64,000 nt of DNA from CTSoil-075 sp042610375 (GCF_042610375.1 NZ_JBGJZL010000014.1:33381-97380); one strand, 5' to 3'; positions 34,773 to 43,764 are shown, counted from the first letter of the stretch. Notes: a model not told the origin generated them from the letters alone. A program made the numbers and translations.

Positions 34773-35785
34773 GGTACGATCTTGCCCATAACATGTGCAA
34801 TGCTCACAATTTCCTTCATCATCAATTCAAAGTTTTCAGGTGTTAATGATTGTTTTCCATCGGATAAAGCTTCGGCAGGATTTGGATGAACTTCAATCAT
34901 CAAACCATCAGCACCTGCAGCAATGCCTGCACGCGCCATTGGGCGAACTAATTCCCATCGTCCTGTACCATGACTAGGATCAACAATAATTGGTAAATGA
35001 CTGATATTTTTAACGGCAGCTACTGCACTTAAATCCAAGGTATTACGAGTGTACTCTTCATACGTACGAATGCCACGTTCACAAAGTACTACATTATAAT
35101 TTCCTTCACTCATAATATATTCAGCAGCATTTAACCATTCATTAATCGTTGCCGATAACCCACGTTTTAATAATACAGGCTTATTTGTTTTACCAACAGT
35201 TTTTAACAATTGAAAGTTTTGCATATTGCGTGAGCCAATTTGTAGCATATCAGCGTAAGCACACACAACTGGTACTGACTCTACATCGACTACCTCTGTC
35301 ACTATTTTTAGTCCCGTCTTTTCTCTAGCCTCTGCCATCATTTCTAACCCTTTTTCTTCTAGCCCTTGAAAAGCATAAGGTGAAGTCCTTGGTTTATAAG
35401 CTCCTCCACGCAAAAACTGAGCACCTGCATTTTTCACAATATCAGCCGATAATAACAATTGTTCAAGGCTTTCCACCGCACATGGACCAGCCATGACAAC
35501 TAGATTTTTACCACCAATTTGTATACCATCTACATCTACGATCGTATCTTCTCTTTTGAATTCTCGGCTCACTAACTTATAATCTACAGTCACAGATACC
35601 ATTTTTTCTACGCCATCCATGGCTTCAATTGGCATTTGAGCGATAAAACGTTTGTCACCAATTACACCAATAATTGTACGGCTTGCACCTTCAGATAAAT
35701 GTACTTTTAGACCCACCTTGGTTAACTTATTAGTTACCATTGTTACTTGTTCTTGAGTTGCTTCTGGTTTCATCACAATAATCAT
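34769..35785 (-). CDS. aroF: 3-deoxy-7-phosphoheptulonate synthase (DAHP synthase, type I-beta)
   Basis: 338 residues. First step of the shikimate pathway, from PEP and erythrose-4-phosphate. An N-terminal ferredoxin-like regulatory domain (about 1-70: MIIVMKPEATQEQVTMVTNK) precedes the KDO8P-synthase-like barrel. The barrel has VMAGPCAVES, FLRGGAYKPRTSPYAFQG, IGSRNMQNFQLL, VLLKRGLSAT, LCERGIRTYE and VDPSHGTGR with metal and substrate ligands. AGGAGG precedes the ATG. First gene of the T-box-controlled aroF-tyrA pair. Confidence 0.96.
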   Translation of the reverse strand: MIIVMKPEATQEQVTMVTNKLTKVGLKVHLSEGASRTIIGVIGDKRFIAQMPIEAMDGVEKMVSVTVDYKLVSREFKREDTIVDVDGIQIGGKNLVVMAGPCAVESLEQLLLSADIVKNAGAQFLRGGAYKPRTSPYAFQGLEEKGLEMMAEAREKTGLKIVTEVVDVESVPVVCAYADMLQIGSRNMQNFQLLKTVGKTNKPVLLKRGLSATINEWLNAAEYIMSEGNYNVVLCERGIRTYEEYTRNTLDLSAVAAVKNISHLPIIVDPSHGTGRWELVRPMARAGIAAGADGLMIEVHPNPAEALSDGKQSLTPENFELMMKEIVSIAHVMGKIVP

Positions 35786-35814
35786 ATTCGAAATCCTCCT
35801 CTAATTTTGTGTAA

Positions 35815-36105
35815 ATAAAAAACACTCCGCCCCTATAAAGGGACGGAATGTTAAAAATCCGTTATACCACCCTACTTGCATTGCAAGTCACTTACATTTC
35901 AAGTACGAGGCTTACACCTGATACTCTAGCCTATGATAACGGTGGCATTCCGGCACGGTCTACTTGTACTACGTTCAACCTGCTACTCCTAGGTGTATTT
36001 CAGCAAGCACACTTACCAGGTCACACCACCCCCTGGCTCTCTGTAAAATGTTGCAAACTTACTTATCCTATTCATTGTAATTGTAAATATGCGATTCAAC
36101 TTATC
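35815..36105 (-). promoter_or_regulatory. T-box leader of aroF-tyrA, probable tyrosine (UAC) specifier
   Basis: Minus strand. The T-box sequence AGGGTGGTATAACGG (35873-35859) is followed by an intrinsic terminator, CATTCCGTCCCT-type stem against AGGGGCGGAGTG (35852-35821), then TTTTTT. Upstream is a Stem I-like region with ACAGAGAGCCAGGGGGTGG. On its 3' side TGAAATACACC places the codon UAC at 35997-35995, followed by A, as expected for a specifier loop. Tyrosine fits the downstream tyrA. Uncharged tRNA-Tyr would stabilise the antiterminator. The specifier choice is by eye; AUA in the adjacent frame is the rival reading. Confidence 0.85.
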
Positions 36106-36108
36106 AAT

Positions 36109-36137
36109 AATATAACAGTGCTTTACACTTTTGTCAA
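36109..36137 (-). promoter_or_regulatory. Promoter of the aroF T-box transcript
   Basis: TTGACA (36137-36132), exactly 17 bases, TATATT (36114-36109). Transcription would start near 36102, at the base of the T-box leader. The -35 lies 19 bases past the stop of the upstream NlpC/P60 gene. Confidence 0.75.
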
Positions 36138-36155
36138 GTGTAAAAAAACATTGTT

Positions 36156-36842
36156 TTAAATAAACCGTCGTGCACCAAGATATCTTGTGTTCCAATATTC
36201 ATCGGACAAATTACTGACCATGACACCACGCTTAGCTGAAACATGAATAAACTTTCCTTTTTCCAGATAAATCCCACTATGAGAAGCACCTGGTTCATAA
36301 GTCGTAAAAAAAACTAAATCACCTTGTTTTAACTGATCTCTCCCCACTGTTTTTCCCATTTTGTATTGCACATCTGCCGTCCGTGGCAAGGATACGGAAT
36401 TCTTATCAAAAACATACCAAACCATGCCAGAACAATCAAAGCCCTTAGTCGTTACTCCACCCCATTTGTAAGGAATACCAACTAACTGCATGGCTGACCC
36501 AGTTATTTTTTCCGCTGTATTACTTTGGTTTCCACCTTCACTAGTGATTGGTTTATTTATCATATTTTTACCCATTAATACAAAATAGGTCTTTTCTCCA
36601 ACAACACCATCAGGTTCTAATTTATTCTTTTTTTGAAATGCTTTAACTGATTTTTTCATTTCAACAGTAAATTTACCATTAATCACATCACGATAATAAC
36701 CTTGTGCTTTTAACTTAACTTGAATTTCTGCAATTTCCTTACCAGCATCACCTTCAGAAAATTGCCGACTTGCAGCGAAGGATATCGTTGACATGAAACT
36801 CAAGATGATCAATATTAGCATCATTTTTCTAAACATAAGCAT
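36156..36842 (-). CDS. Exported NlpC/P60 peptidoglycan hydrolase with PG-binding domain
   Basis: 228 residues. Signal peptide with core LILIILSFMSTISFA, likely cleaved after residue 24. A peptidoglycan_binding_1 domain (about 30-90: GKEIAEIQVKLKAQGYY ... VGEKTYFVLM) is followed by an NlpC/P60 domain (about 112-228) with catalytic Cys137 in GFDCSGMVWY, His188 in ASHSGIYL and His200. Such enzymes cut gamma-D-Glu-meso-DAP bonds in stem peptides. GGAGGG precedes the ATG. It resembles SpoIVFB-neighbourhood or YkfC-type hydrolases only in domain layout; its exact role (growth, sporulation or germination) is unknown. Confidence 0.93.
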   Translation of the reverse strand: MLMFRKMMLILIILSFMSTISFAASRQFSEGDAGKEIAEIQVKLKAQGYYRDVINGKFTVEMKKSVKAFQKKNKLEPDGVVGEKTYFVLMGKNMINKPITSEGGNQSNTAEKITGSAMQLVGIPYKWGGVTTKGFDCSGMVWYVFDKNSVSLPRTADVQYKMGKTVGRDQLKQGDLVFFTTYEPGASHSGIYLEKGKFIHVSAKRGVMVSNLSDEYWNTRYLGARRFI

Positions 36843-36966
36843 ACCGTCCCTCCACTCAATGACTATATCTTGTTCCTAGTAGACCAATCATTGGGATTGC
36901 CTACGAATTAATTTTACTATTTCGCCAAATCTTACAAAATTCCTGTAAATATTAGTTTATCTTTCA

Positions 36967-37007
36967 TCGACACACTAACAACCTTCATGATATAATTAAG
37001 TTGTTAG
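36967..37007 (+). promoter_or_regulatory. dapB promoter overlapped by an inverted repeat
   Basis: TCGACA (36967-36972), 18-base spacer, TATAAT (36991-36996). An 8-bp inverted repeat, CTAACAAC (36975-36982) and GTTGTTAG (37000-37007), brackets the -10 box and could be an operator or an early RNA hairpin. Confidence 0.55.
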
Positions 37008-37029
37008 CAAAAATATAGGGGGTGCGGGT

Positions 37030-37842
37030 ATGAACGTTGCTTTAGTAGGATTGGGCGCCACCGGAAAAATAGTCGCAGAATACTTGCTCGGGAAAAATGT
37101 ACTTTCTATGGTATTATGTCGAAAAAATAGCCACCATGCAGATTTAGACCTCGGGGTAGTACTAAATCGTAGAGACACAAATATTTTCATTGAAACGTGT
37201 GAACATTTAGAACGTAAACTATTTGAAAACAAACCCGATGTATTGATTGATTTTTCGAGTTCACATTTTCTTCGCGAGAATATCAATCTATTAGCTCATT
37301 ATGGCGTTAACATTGTAACAGCCGTTACAGACTATGAACCTGCTGAAATAGAAAAAATTAAACAAGTCGCTTTACAAGATAAGATTGGTATTATTATGGC
37401 ACCTAATATTACTCACGGCGTCAATGTACTCATGTTATTGACAGAAATCGCCACTGAATTGATGAAAGGGTATGATTTTCAAGTCTTAGAAGAACATCAT
37501 CATCGTAAAAAAGACAGTCCTTCTGGCACGGCAAAAAAAATTGCTGCCAAAATTGAAAATATAATGATCAATCATCTTGATGATCGGGAAGTTCCCATTC
37601 ATGCCGTTCGTTCTGGTGGTATTGTTGGCAGGCACAAAGTACTCATTTGCGGTGAATATGATCAACTTGAAATTAGCCATGAATCTTTTTCACGCATTGC
37701 ATTTGCTGAGGGTGCCTATAAAGCTGCAAATTTTATCAATGGTAAAAAAGGTCTCTATGGAATGGACAATGTTTTTGATGCAGAACGAATCATCAAAAAA
37801 CATACAGTGACAGATGATGATCATCATTTTATCGCTAACTAA
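37030..37842 (+). CDS. dapB: 4-hydroxy-tetrahydrodipicolinate reductase
   Basis: 270 residues. It makes tetrahydrodipicolinate for lysine, meso-DAP and, in spore formers, dipicolinate. The nucleotide-binding loop is GLGATGKIVAEY (residues 7-18), different from the common GxxGRMG. The catalytic region has LEEHHHRKKDSPSGTAKKIA and SGGIVGRHKV, and APNITHGVNVLMLL is the conserved hinge. GGGGTG precedes the ATG. It is isolated from other lysine genes, and transcription ends at a strong hairpin. Confidence 0.93.
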   Translation: MNVALVGLGATGKIVAEYLLGKNVLSMVLCRKNSHHADLDLGVVLNRRDTNIFIETCEHLERKLFENKPDVLIDFSSSHFLRENINLLAHYGVNIVTAVTDYEPAEIEKIKQVALQDKIGIIMAPNITHGVNVLMLLTEIATELMKGYDFQVLEEHHHRKKDSPSGTAKKIAAKIENIMINHLDDREVPIHAVRSGGIVGRHKVLICGEYDQLEISHESFSRIAFAEGAYKAANFINGKKGLYGMDNVFDAERIIKKHTVTDDDHHFIAN

Positions 37843-37897
37843 TTTTTATTATCAATAGTGCAGCCACTTTAATGATCCCCCTTTAGGATTCGATAAA

Positions 37898-37947
37898 AAA
37901 AGCCTGTGATTCTAAGCGTATAAAACGCTTAGAATCACAGGCTTTTA
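37898..37947. terminator. Bidirectional terminator between dapB and the GntR-type gene
   Basis: AAAAGCCTGTGATTCTAAGC / GCTTAGAATCACAGGCTTTT, about 21-bp perfect stem with loop TATAAAA-like and flanking A/T runs. Confidence 0.9.
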
Positions 37948-37948
37948 A

Positions 37949-38575
37949 TTACTTACACTTATTGATATAGGCCATTGTCCGTTCTAATACATCACTATCT
38001 CCAACAACTACAATGCGATCAAAAGCTTGAATGACAGCACTTGGTCCTGGTGAAATAATAATCTCTGTCCCGCGCCGAATAGCAACAATGGTGGCTCCTG
38101 TATGTTGCCATAATTGAATATCAGAAATTTTTTTATTGATTACATGAGATTTCCCTATAACTTCGATTTCAACAGGATTATAAGGTGTCAAATTACGCAA
38201 CCGATCAGAATAGTTAATGATATCCTTTAAAATTCCTTCCAAATGCCGATCCATTTCACGTTTTTTCTTTAATAAACTTTCTGCATCTTGCCGAAGAGAA
38301 TATACAGAATCAGAACTTTTACAATGTTCAATAAAGTGATAGGATTTCTGAATGGATAGAATCGTTATTTCTTTCCCCTGCGAGACAGCAACGACATTTT
38401 CCTCTTTTAATAGGGAAATGGCTTTTCTAATCGTTTCAGGTGATACATTATATTGACTAGCTAATAACGAACGTCCTGATAATTTCGTTCCTTCTGGAAA
38501 TTCGTCATTAATAATGCGTTGAGCAATATCAAGAGCAATTGAACGATAGATAGCGCCTCCGACTCCACTGTTCAT
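37949..38575 (-). CDS. GntR-type regulator with RCK_C (TrkA-C) domain, BusR-like
   Basis: 208 residues from the ATG at 38575, preceded by GGAGG. GntR winged helix at about 8-72 (YRSIALDIAQRIINDEFPEG, SPETIRKAISLL), a coiled-coil linker (85-120), and a C-terminal RCK_C domain (about 133-205: VINKKISDIQLWQHTGATIV ... FDRIVVVGDSDVLERTM). The same architecture is found in BusR, which binds cyclic di-AMP in its RCK_C domain and represses osmolyte uptake; ligand identity here is inferred. The ABC-F gene lies upstream by 30 bases, so they may be cotranscribed. No transporter target is adjacent. Confidence 0.85.
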   Translation of the reverse strand: MNSGVGGAIYRSIALDIAQRIINDEFPEGTKLSGRSLLASQYNVSPETIRKAISLLKEENVVAVSQGKEITILSIQKSYHFIEHCKSSDSVYSLRQDAESLLKKKREMDRHLEGILKDIINYSDRLRNLTPYNPVEIEVIGKSHVINKKISDIQLWQHTGATIVAIRRGTEIIISPGPSAVIQAFDRIVVVGDSDVLERTMAYINKCK

Positions 38576-38604
38576 AGTTACCTCCAAGTAAAATAGCAAC
38601 CGTT

Positions 38605-40161
38605 TTATATAATTTTAGTTGTCCAATTTTCGACATCCCATATGTCAGTTACCCAATCTTCATAAAACTCTGGTTCATGGGATACAAGTAGCACAGTTCC
38701 CTTAAATTCAGTAAGAGCTCGTTTAAGTTCAGCCTTAGCATCTACATCCAAATGGTTAGTCGGTTCATCAAAGACCAACCAATTAGATTCTCGCAGCATG
38801 AGCTTACACAATCGCACTTTAGCGTTTTCCCCACCACTTAGTACCATCATTTGGCTCGTAATATGTTCATTCGTAAGTCCACAGCGGGCTAATGCCCCCC
38901 GAACTTCAGAGTGAGATAAACCTGGATACTCAGCCCATACATCTTCCATTGCAGTCTTAGTATTACGTTCCGTAGATTCCTGCTCAAAATAACCAGGATG
39001 GAGATGATCGCCGAGTTCTACTTTACCTGATACAGGCTGAATCTTACCTAAAATAGTTTTTAAGAGGGTTGTCTTACCCAAGCCATTCACACCGCGAATA
39101 GCGACTTTTTGTCCTCGCTCTAATGTGATGTTAACAGGTCGTGTCAAAGGTTCATCATAACCAAGCACCAAATGCTCCGCTTGAACAATCATACGACTTG
39201 GAGTTCTAGCTTCTTTAAAACCAAATACCGGTTTCATTTTTTCCCGTGGTTTTTCTAATACGTCCATTCTTTCAAGCTGTTTTTGACGACTTTTAGCGCG
39301 ACCAGTCGTAGAGATCCGCGCCTTATTACGAGCAATAAAATCCTCTAAACGATCGATTTCTTGCTGTTGTCTTTCATAAGCCTTTGACTCTTGTCCTTTA
39401 CGTATGTTATACAACTGTTGAAATTGCTCATAATCGCCAGTATAACGGGTTAATACTGTATTTTCCACATGATAAATCACATTGACAACATCATTTAAAA
39501 ATGGAATATCATGAGAAACTAAGATAAAGCTGTTCTCATATTCTTTCAGATATCTTCTCAGCCACTCAATGTGCTCCACATCAAGATAGTTAGTCGGTTC
39601 ATCAAGAAGTAATATTGTTGGATTCTGCAATAACAGTTTAGTCAGTAACACTTTCGTTCTTTGTCCACCGCTTAAATCCGCTACATCTTTATCAAGACCA
39701 ATGTCACCCAAGCCTAGGCCATTAGCGACCTCTACAATACGTGCATCAATCATATAAAAACTATTTGTCTCAAGAATGGTTTGAATTTCCCCTACATCTT
39801 CCATCATTTTTTCAAGTTCTTCTGGGGTTGCATCACCCATTTTATCGTAAATAGCCAACATTTCAGCTTCTAAATCAAACATTGACTGAAATGCTTCCCG
39901 TAAAGCTTCACGAATGGTCTTTCCTTTAGTAAGTACACTATGCTGATCCAAATAACCAACGGTTACACGATTAGACCATACTACATTCCCCTCATCAGGC
40001 ATTAATTGCCCGGTAATAATGTTTAAGAATGTAGATTTTCCTTCACCATTGGCACCAATTAGACCGACATGTTCACCCTTTAATAAACGGAAAGAAGCAT
40101 CTTCCAAAATTTGTCTACCACCAAAACCATGTGTTACATTTTCTACTGTTAATACGCTCAC
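38605..40161 (-). CDS. ABC-F family ATPase (ribosome-associated, EttA/YbiT/Uup group)
   Basis: 518 residues from the GTG at 40161 (AGGTG upstream; the ATG at 40176 lacks one). Two ABC domains without membrane segments: Walker A GANGEGKSTFLNI and GVNGLGKTTLLKT, signatures LSGGQRTKVLL and LSGGENAKVRL, Walker B LLLDEPTNYLD and LVFDEPTNHLD. The interdomain linker (P-site tRNA interaction motif, about 235-315) is charged: RQQQEIDRLEDFIARNKAR. ABC-F proteins act on stalled or initiating ribosomes. The YbiT-like subtype is a guess. Confidence 0.93.
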   Translation of the reverse strand: MSVLTVENVTHGFGGRQILEDASFRLLKGEHVGLIGANGEGKSTFLNIITGQLMPDEGNVVWSNRVTVGYLDQHSVLTKGKTIREALREAFQSMFDLEAEMLAIYDKMGDATPEELEKMMEDVGEIQTILETNSFYMIDARIVEVANGLGLGDIGLDKDVADLSGGQRTKVLLTKLLLQNPTILLLDEPTNYLDVEHIEWLRRYLKEYENSFILVSHDIPFLNDVVNVIYHVENTVLTRYTGDYEQFQQLYNIRKGQESKAYERQQQEIDRLEDFIARNKARISTTGRAKSRQKQLERMDVLEKPREKMKPVFGFKEARTPSRMIVQAEHLVLGYDEPLTRPVNITLERGQKVAIRGVNGLGKTTLLKTILGKIQPVSGKVELGDHLHPGYFEQESTERNTKTAMEDVWAEYPGLSHSEVRGALARCGLTNEHITSQMMVLSGGENAKVRLCKLMLRESNWLVFDEPTNHLDVDAKAELKRALTEFKGTVLLVSHEPEFYEDWVTDIWDVENWTTKII

Positions 40162-40179
40162 TCTATTCACCTGCATTAT

Positions 40180-40437
40180 TTATATTTTTTGTTTATTAAA
40201 TTCACTAATTAAAGCAATTTTTTGGCATCGTCGTAGTTTCTTTATGCCAGCCTCGCGTTTTTGCGCCCTACTCTGATTATCTTGTTCTTCAAAGTACACT
40301 AGTTTAACAGGCAAACGACATCGAGTATATTTTGCCCCTGTACCTCCATTATGAGCAGCAAGACGTTTTTCTAAATTAACTGCCCATCCGGTATACAAAG
40401 TACCATCAGCACACTGTACAATGTATGTATAGACCAT
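40180..40437 (-). CDS. GIY-YIG domain nuclease, UPF0213/YhbQ-like
   Basis: 85 residues, the whole protein being one GIY-YIG domain: MVYTYIVQCADGTLYTGWA contains the YxY/YTG core, then LEKRLAAHNGGTGAKYT with the catalytic Arg, and VYFEEQDNQSRAQKREAGIK with the Glu. These stand-alone domains are usually assigned as putative endonucleases of unknown target. It lies between the ABC-F and cyclophilin genes on the same strand with short spacing. Confidence 0.93.
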   Translation of the reverse strand: MVYTYIVQCADGTLYTGWAVNLEKRLAAHNGGTGAKYTRCRLPVKLVYFEEQDNQSRAQKREAGIKKLRRCQKIALISEFNKQKI

Positions 40438-40446
40438 AAAAATGGC

Positions 40447-41049
40447 CTATGGTTGTTCAATCGTAATTTTCTTGATGACAACATTCTCTACAGGTTTATC
40501 CATAGCTCCTGTTTTGACCTTACCAATTGCTTGTACAACGTCGAGACCTACAATGACTTTACCAAAAACTGCATGCTTTTTATCCAAATGAGGTGTAGGC
40601 GCTAAAGTAATAAAGAATTGAGAGCCACCTGTATTGGGACCGGCATTTGCCATTGAGATAATACCTGCTGCATCATGTTTTAAATCAGGATGAAATTCAT
40701 CAGGTATTTTATAACCAGGTCCTCCCGTTCCATTCCCATTCGGGTCACCACCTTGAATCATAAAACCATCAATGACTCTATGGAAAATCAAACCATTATA
40801 GAAGTTCTTATTAACAAGATCAATAAAATTTTTGGTCGTAATCGGCGCTTTGTCTTCAAATAGCTCAATTTTGAAGTCACCTTTTGATGTTTCAAATTTA
40901 GCTACACTATTTTTTTTACTTGTTGTTTGTTTTGGTGTATTGTCTGGCGCTACTTGATTATTGGAATTACCAGTATTTCCCGAACAGCCAGCAACTAAAA
41001 ACACCTGCATCAATAAAACGATTAATACACTCACTATTTTTCTTGACAT
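40447..41049 (-). CDS. Lipoprotein peptidyl-prolyl cis-trans isomerase (cyclophilin type)
   Basis: 200 residues from the ATG at 41049 (AGGAGG seven bases upstream). The signal sequence ends in lipobox LVAGC, with lipidated Cys about 22. A Ser/Asn/Thr-rich spacer follows, then a cyclophilin domain (about 48-198): FHRVIDGFMIQGGDPNGNGTGG with the catalytic Arg, SMANAGPNTGGSQFFITL, HLDKKHAVFGKV. It would help fold exported proteins at the outer face of the membrane. No obvious operon partner except the GIY-YIG gene ten bases downstream. Confidence 0.93.
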   Translation of the reverse strand: MSRKIVSVLIVLLMQVFLVAGCSGNTGNSNNQVAPDNTPKQTTSKKNSVAKFETSKGDFKIELFEDKAPITTKNFIDLVNKNFYNGLIFHRVIDGFMIQGGDPNGNGTGGPGYKIPDEFHPDLKHDAAGIISMANAGPNTGGSQFFITLAPTPHLDKKHAVFGKVIVGLDVVQAIGKVKTGAMDKPVENVVIKKITIEQP

Positions 41050-41184
41050 ATCCATTCCTCCTACCATTTAACTTATCATCATGAAAATTCGCCCAGATAT
41101 CAATTTGCCTTATCTTTTCTGAGTATTTGTTTAAACATGCTCTAATATTATATCATCAATAGTATCTTTTTCAACTTTGATTTT

Positions 41185-41817
41185 CTACATCTCTTTGCTT
41201 GGACACAATTGAGATAACGGGCAGGTATGGCAAAGAGGTTTACGTGCTTTGCAGACGTTACGACCATGCCAAATGAGCCAATGATGAGCATCTGACCACT
41301 TGCTCTTAGGAATGGCTTTCATCAGCTTTTCTTCGACAGCGAGGGGCGTCTCTCCCGTGGCAAGCTTCAATCGATTGGATACACGAAAGACATGTGTATC
41401 AACAGCAATGGCTGGGATGTTAAATAATTGGCTAATAACAACATTCGCTGTTTTTCGCCCAACCCCTGGCAGCGTAATCAATTGATCAAAAGTCTCTGGC
41501 ACTTGTCCATCATAGTCCCTACAGAGAATTTCGCAGGTCGCCATAATATTACGAGCTTTGCTATGAAAGAGTCCACAATCTCTAATATATTCTTCTAATT
41601 TTTCTTGTCCCATGGACCAAATTTTATCTGGTGTATTATATTCTTGAAATAAACGAGCTGTAATAATATTGACTCGTTTATCTGTGCATTGGGCCGATAA
41701 GACGACTGCAATCAATAATTCAAAGGGAGAAGAATATTCAAGAGCTGTCGAAGTTCCTCGATAATGTTCTTCCAAAATCGATAACATTTCCTCTTTAATC
41801 GCTTTAGTAATTCGCAT
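41185..41817 (-). CDS. nth: Endonuclease III (DNA glycosylase/AP lyase)
   Basis: 210 residues. It removes oxidised pyrimidines from DNA. The helix-hairpin-helix LPGVGRKTANVV includes the catalytic Lys, and AVDTHVFRVSNRL the catalytic Asp. The [4Fe-4S] ligands are Cys189, Cys196, Cys199 and Cys205 in the C-x6-C-x2-C-x5-C spacing. An AGGAGGGTT-type Shine-Dalgarno precedes the ATG. Confidence 0.96.
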   Translation of the reverse strand: MRITKAIKEEMLSILEEHYRGTSTALEYSSPFELLIAVVLSAQCTDKRVNIITARLFQEYNTPDKIWSMGQEKLEEYIRDCGLFHSKARNIMATCEILCRDYDGQVPETFDQLITLPGVGRKTANVVISQLFNIPAIAVDTHVFRVSNRLKLATGETPLAVEEKLMKAIPKSKWSDAHHWLIWHGRNVCKARKPLCHTCPLSQLCPSKEM

Positions 41818-41858
41818 AAATAACCCTCCTTATTTCTTATTACTTTACTTAAAGAAAT

Positions 41859-41898
41859 AAGGATAACGATTTCCCGTCATAGGAAAAAAGTTATCCTT
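41859..41898 (-). terminator. Terminator after the PFL/ACT pair
   Basis: AAGGATAAC (41859-41867) / GTTATCCTT (41890-41898), 22-base loop; minus-strand flank ATTTCTTT. Confidence 0.6.
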
Positions 41899-41916
41899 AC
41901 ATCTACAGCAATCGAA

Positions 41917-43275
41917 TTAATTGGTTAAGCCTCGAATTGGTGCAGGAATTCTACCACCACGGGCAATGAATTCATCTGATTTAAATGTATTGACTTTAAG
42001 AATAGGGCTGTGACCTAATAGGCCACCAAACTCTACCCAATCACCAACTTTTTTACCGGGAACAGGAATAACGCGCACTGCAGTCGTTTTGTTATTGATC
42101 ATACCAATGGCTGACTCATCAGCAATAATACCAGAAATAGTAGCCGCTGAAGTCTCACCTGGCACTGCAATCATATCAAGCCCGACTGAGCATACACACG
42201 TCATGGCTTCTAATTTTTCTAATGTTAAGCTGCCACACTCCACAGCAGCAATCATACCGGCATCTTCACTGACTGGAATGAAAGCACCGCTCAAACCACC
42301 AACATGGGAAGAGGCCATCAGACCGCCTTTTTTAACTGCATCATTAAGCAGTGCCAAAGCTGCTGTAGTACCAGGAGCACCACAGCTCTCAAGTCCCATT
42401 TCTTCTAAGATATGAGCGACACTGTCACCGACAACAGGGGTCGGTGCCAAGGATAAATCAATAATACCAAAAGGAACATTCATACGGCGTGAAGCTTCTT
42501 GAGCAACAAGTTGACCCACACGAGTGATTTTAAAAGCAGTTTTCTTAATGGTTTCGGCAATAGCGCTAAAATCTTGTCCTCTTACTTCTTCTAAAGCACG
42601 TTTTACAACACCAGGTCCGCTAACACCAACATTAATCACTTTCTCAGGCTCACCAATACCATGGAATGCACCCGCCATAAAAGGATTATCTTGAGGAGCA
42701 TTTGCAAATACAACTAATTTTGCACAACCTAAGCCATCTCGATCTTTAGTTAATTCAGCAGTACGTTTAATAATTTCTCCCATTTCTCTTACACAATCCA
42801 TATTAATCCCGCACTTGGTAGAGGCGAGATTGACAGAGGAACAGACCCGCTCTGTTTGGGCTAATGCTTCTGGAATGGACTGGATCAGGATACGATCACC
42901 TTTGGTATATCCTTTATCAACAAGAGCACTGAAACCACCGATAAAATTTACTCCAACTGCCTTTGCTGCCGCATCAAGAGCCTTAGCAACTGGCACATAG
43001 CTATCCGCATTACAACTGGCTGCTACAATGGAGATCGGAGTGACAGAAATGCGTTTATTAATAATTGGAATACCATATTCAGCTTCAATATCCTCACCCG
43101 TACGCACCAAGTGCTGGGCTTCAAAGGTTATTTTATCATAGATATTTTTACAAAATACATCAATATCAGGATGACAGCAGTCTTGTAAACTAATTCCCAA
43201 GGTAATCGTACGAACATCAAGTTTATTTTCCTCAATCATTCGGTTTGTTTCGAGTATTTCTTGAATCGTTAACAT
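41917..43275 (-). CDS. PFL family protein (UPF0210/DUF711)
   Basis: 452 residues, full length. The family shares sequence with pyruvate formate-lyase-like proteins, but its reaction is unknown; no glycyl-radical motif is visible at the C-terminus here. Conserved stretches are ITLGISLQDCCHPD, SCNADSYVPVAKALDAAAKA, NVGVSGPGVVKRALEEV, GAPGTTAALALLNDAVKKGG and DMIAVPGETSAATISGIIADE. It is almost always paired with the small ACT protein, as here (18-base gap after it), which suggests amino-acid-responsive control or a complex. Confidence 0.92.
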   Translation of the reverse strand: MLTIQEILETNRMIEENKLDVRTITLGISLQDCCHPDIDVFCKNIYDKITFEAQHLVRTGEDIEAEYGIPIINKRISVTPISIVAASCNADSYVPVAKALDAAAKAVGVNFIGGFSALVDKGYTKGDRILIQSIPEALAQTERVCSSVNLASTKCGINMDCVREMGEIIKRTAELTKDRDGLGCAKLVVFANAPQDNPFMAGAFHGIGEPEKVINVGVSGPGVVKRALEEVRGQDFSAIAETIKKTAFKITRVGQLVAQEASRRMNVPFGIIDLSLAPTPVVGDSVAHILEEMGLESCGAPGTTAALALLNDAVKKGGLMASSHVGGLSGAFIPVSEDAGMIAAVECGSLTLEKLEAMTCVCSVGLDMIAVPGETSAATISGIIADESAIGMINNKTTAVRVIPVPGKKVGDWVEFGGLLGHSPILKVNTFKSDEFIARGGRIPAPIRGLTN

Positions 43276-43293
43276 TAAATATCCTCCCCTAAC

Positions 43294-43563
43294 CTATATC
43301 CGGTGCATGATATTAAAAATATCTTCATGCTGTACTTTTATGTCGAGACCGATTTTTTGACCGTGTTCTTTTAAAATTTCTTGCAATTCTTTTAAACTCA
43401 CTTTACTTTTGGAGATATCGGATATCATGAGCATATTAAAAAATCCGTCTAAGATATTTTGATTAATATTTAATACATTCACACCATTGGTTGCCAAAAT
43501 TCCACTTACCATAGCGACAATCCCTACTTGATCTCGACCTACAATTGTAATTACTGCTTTCAT
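43294..43563 (-). CDS. ACT domain protein (UPF0237)
   Basis: 89 residues from the ATG at 43563 (GGAG nine bases upstream). It begins MKAVITIVGRDQVGIVAMVSG, then NGVNVLNINQNIL and MLMISDISKSKVS, the compact ACT fold of the GcvR-like UPF0237 group. It is cotranscribed with the PFL family gene downstream. The ligand is unknown; amino acids are usual for ACT domains. Confidence 0.93.
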   Translation of the reverse strand: MKAVITIVGRDQVGIVAMVSGILATNGVNVLNINQNILDGFFNMLMISDISKSKVSLKELQEILKEHGQKIGLDIKVQHEDIFNIMHRI

Positions 43564-43764
43564 ATGACCACGCTCCATCTATATTTTTTGCTATCTTGAC
43601 GACATATGTCTCTTAAAAGAATACATGTGTAACGTCTTCAAAGATATAAGTGTATAGTTTATTATACGGCATTTAAAATAAAAGCCAATACCTTGTTGCA
43701 ATGTTTATATTTTCCGACAATTTTTTTAGCGCTTTATATACTGATATAAATGATATCCATATAA

